Below, one piece after another: positions 13,744-15,070 of a stretch of DNA of 15,070 nt. Under the pieces are notes generated by a model that saw only the letters and a program-made list of their open reading frames with translations, was not told where the DNA came from and did no database searches. The translations under genes and the position numbers were made by a program. The stretch is from JALYNX01 sp035292685 (lineage in GTDB: Bacteria > Actinomycetota > Acidimicrobiia > Spongiisociales > ZC4RG35): assembly GCA_035292685.1 (NCBI GenBank), contig DATDPP010000045.1, positions 1 to 15,070 of the forward strand, read 5' to 3'. The stretch's first letter is position 1, and every line of letters begins with the position of its first letter.

Positions 13744-14791
13744 CGACGCTCTCCGGATATCTGAATTTGATGACCTTGGTCACCATCAGGAGGATCACGA
13801 AGGTGGCGATCACCATCTCGCCCACCACCGGCGACAACCCGGCGCCGGCCTGAAGGCTGTTCGAGCCGACGCGGAGGATGGCGAAGAACGCGGCCGAGGC
13901 GATGATCCAAAGGGGATGAAGCCTGGCGACGAGCGCTACGCCGATGCCGAGGAAACCGAGGTTGGCGGAGAAGTCTTGCAGGAGGGAGTGATCGCGTCCC
14001 TGGACGATCAGCGATCCGGCGAGTCCGGCGAAGGCACCGGCCATGAGGAACGTCTGGACGGTGACACGTTCGGTTCGAATGCCGGAGAGTCGTGACGCCG
14101 GGTTGTTGGCGCCGATTGCTCGGATCGAGAACCCCAGCCTGGTGTGCTTCATCACAAACCAGGCGATGACTGCGGTGGCGACGGCAATGATGATCCCGAC
14201 GTCGACGAGGGAGCCTTCGATCGGCCGGGGGAGTTCGGCGTTCACGTGGATGGCTTCAGTGCGCTGGACGAAGCCTTCGGGGTAGACCTCGAAGATGACC
14301 CATGCCGCCAGGCTGGCGGCGACGAAGTTGAGCATGAGGCTGGTGACGATCTCGCTCGCGTCGAAGCGGGCTTTGAGCCAGCCGGGGATCGCGCCGTACA
14401 GAGCACCGGCCGCCATCGATCCCATCATGACGACCGGGACCAGTAGCCATGGCGACCATTCTCCGGGCAGGACGATCCCGAGCACGGCGGCCGCAACCGC
14501 CCCGACCGTCATCTGCCCCTCACCACCCACGTTCCACAAACGGGCGGAAAACGGTATCGCGGCTGCCAACGCGGTCAGGATGAGGATCCCTGTGATGACG
14601 ATCGTCTGACCGATGTTGAACGGGTTTCCCAGGGCGCCGATGACGATGGCCTCGACCACTTCGAGAGGGCTGGCGCCCAGCGCCCAAACCAGCACTGACA
14701 TCGCGACCAGCGTGCCGGCCAGCGAGAGGAGGGTCCTAACCCAGGCAGCAGGCTCCGTCTTGTTCACGGCCGCCACCGTCTCCACCGTCAA
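13733..14791 (-). CDS. ABC importer permease, NupP/YufP-like (BPL_transp_2 family)
   Basis: A 352-residue inner membrane protein with a first helix at about 10-30 and about nine further hydrophobic segments. The family segment FSARLWNVGGEGQMTVGAVAA, the EIVTSLMLNF loop and the IRAIGANNPASRLSGI cytoplasmic loop are characteristic of the longer permease of BMP-type nucleoside importers. The frame is open to 15001, but the extra 70 residues are Ser/Pro/Arg-rich, have no helix and look non-coding. The TTG at 14791 has GAGAGGAG six bases upstream and is preferred; GTG codons at 14785, 14776 and 14770 are alternatives. It is the first recognised gene of the minus-strand operon and overlaps the next permease gene by 11 bases. 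Confidence 0.92.
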   Translation of the reverse strand: MTVETVAAVNKTEPAAWVRTLLSLAGTLVAMSVLVWALGASPLEVVEAIVIGALGNPFNIGQTIVITGILILTALAAAIPFSARLWNVGGEGQMTVGAVAAAVLGIVLPGEWSPWLLVPVVMMGSMAAGALYGAIPGWLKARFDASEIVTSLMLNFVAASLAAWVIFEVYPEGFVQRTEAIHVNAELPRPIEGSLVDVGIIIAVATAVIAWFVMKHTRLGFSIRAIGANNPASRLSGIRTERVTVQTFLMAGAFAGLAGSLIVQGRDHSLLQDFSANLGFLGIGVALVARLHPLWIIASAAFFAILRVGSNSLQAGAGLSPVVGEMVIATFVILLMVTKVIKFRYPESVDAH

Positions 14792-14797
14792 GCCCTG

Positions 14798-14805
14798 CTC
14801 CTCTC
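14798..14805 (-). promoter_or_regulatory. Ribosome binding site fixing the TTG start of the first permease
   Basis: GAGAGGAG on the minus strand, six bases before the TTG at 14791. This favours the TTG start over the long open extension to 15001. Confidence 0.55.
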
Positions 14806-14872
14806 GATCAGGATTCCATGAGGTTCGGACCGGCCTCCCAGGAGAGCTGCAGGTCCCCTCCCGATGGCGGCG

Positions 14873-14902
14873 ACCGTACCATCCTGGATTGAGCCTCGTG
14901 AA
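14873..14902 (-). promoter_or_regulatory. Candidate promoter of the minus-strand operon
   Basis: On the minus strand TTCACG (14897-14902) and TACGGT (14873-14878) are separated by 18 bases, a moderate match to -35 TTGACA and the actinobacterial -10 TAnnnT. It would give a leader of roughly 75 bases before the TTG start. This is a pattern match only. Confidence 0.25.
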
Positions 14903-15018
14903 TGAAGATGAAGTCTTATTGAAGGCGGAGGAGAGGCTCTGGTGGGGCCGACACCCGGTCGGAGGTGGGGCGGTCGCGAGTATGTGAAGGGCCTGGGTCA
15001 CACACCTGGCGAATGCCG

Positions 15019-15048
15019 GCTTCTTACCCCGGTGACCACGGTAGAAGC
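15019..15048. repeat. Bulged stem-loop near the right edge
   Basis: GCTTCTTACC (15019-15028) pairs with GGTAGAAGC (15040-15048) with one bulged T and an 11-base loop. There is no T-tract on either side. It may be a terminator of an unseen gene to the right or an upstream regulatory element of the operon. Confidence 0.3.
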
Positions 15049-15070
15049 GTCTCTGACTCGGCCACCCAAT

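Larger units (their letters stand above)
14792..15070. other. Gene-free stretch upstream of the minus-strand operon
   Basis: About 280 bases without a convincing coding region. It would hold the operon promoter and any upstream operator. A candidate promoter on the minus strand, a short CCGAC/GTCGG inverted repeat (14948-14962) and a 9-bp stem with one bulge (15019-15048) are the only structures noticed. The reading frame across it in phase with the permease has no membrane segments and no family resemblance. Confidence 0.5.

Noticed and set aside
14792..15001. N-terminal extension of the first permease back to GTG 15001
   Set aside because: The 70 extra residues have no membrane segment or family similarity, and a good ribosome binding site precedes the TTG at 14791.
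1..15070. CRISPR arrays, tRNA genes, insertion sequences, phage or plasmid functions
   Set aside because: I saw no regularly spaced repeats, no tRNA-like cloverleaf, no transposase or integrase motif and no terminal inverted repeats with target duplications.

Overview
This is a G+C-rich bacterial window that looks actinobacterial. Starts are often GTG or TTG, genes overlap or are tightly packed, and the importer lipoprotein carries a long Thr/Ala/Asp-rich linker after its lipobox. That linker is common in Acidimicrobiia-like Actinomycetota, but this placement is an inference and no rRNA or marker gene is present to confirm it. I saw no tRNA, rRNA, IS element, CRISPR array or transcriptional regulator.

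The layout has two converging blocks. On the far left (1-311, minus strand) is the N-terminal part of a Rieske [2Fe-2S] oxygenase that runs off the edge. Divergent from it is a plus-strand block: a cupin with an incomplete metal site, a second cupin with a complete site, a nitrilase-superfamily C-N hydrolase that overlaps the second cupin, a cyclase-family metal hydrolase (PF04199, kynurenine formamidase/isatin hydrolase type), and a DMT/EamA exporter. It meets, tail to tail at about 3785-3799, a long minus-strand operon transcribed from about 14.8 kb to 3.8 kb. In order of transcription this operon holds permease (NupP/YufP-like), permease (NupQ/YufQ-like), BMP-family binding lipoprotein, isochorismatase-like cysteine amidohydrolase, a 457-aa protein made of three RidA-like domains, an M24 'creatinase-fold' protein that has lost most metal ligands, the importer's ATPase (NupO/YufO-like), an SDR dehydrogenase, and a CocE/NonD-type alpha/beta hydrolase.

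The importer genes are interleaved with the enzymes: three enzyme genes sit between the binding protein and the ATPase. Together the genes encode several enzymes for C-N or ester/amide bonds (nitrilase-type, cyclase-type, isochorismatase-type, M24-type, CocE-type), an imine/enamine-handling family (RidA), redox enzymes (SDR, Rieske) and an uptake system of a class known for nucleosides and related small molecules. The simplest reading is a dedicated uptake-and-degradation locus for a nitrogen-containing, probably cyclic or ureide/amide-type compound. The substrate is unknown. The set does not match the creatinine, kynurenine, Rut pyrimidine or allantoin pathways in full.

The most unusual items are the triple-RidA protein, the metal-ligand-poor M24 protein encoded next to it, and the adjacent cupin pair that mimics a split bicupin with one degenerate and one intact metal site. 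Candidate regulatory elements are a 12-bp perfect palindrome between the divergent left-hand genes and a 22-bp near-perfect inverted repeat just upstream of the binding-protein gene.
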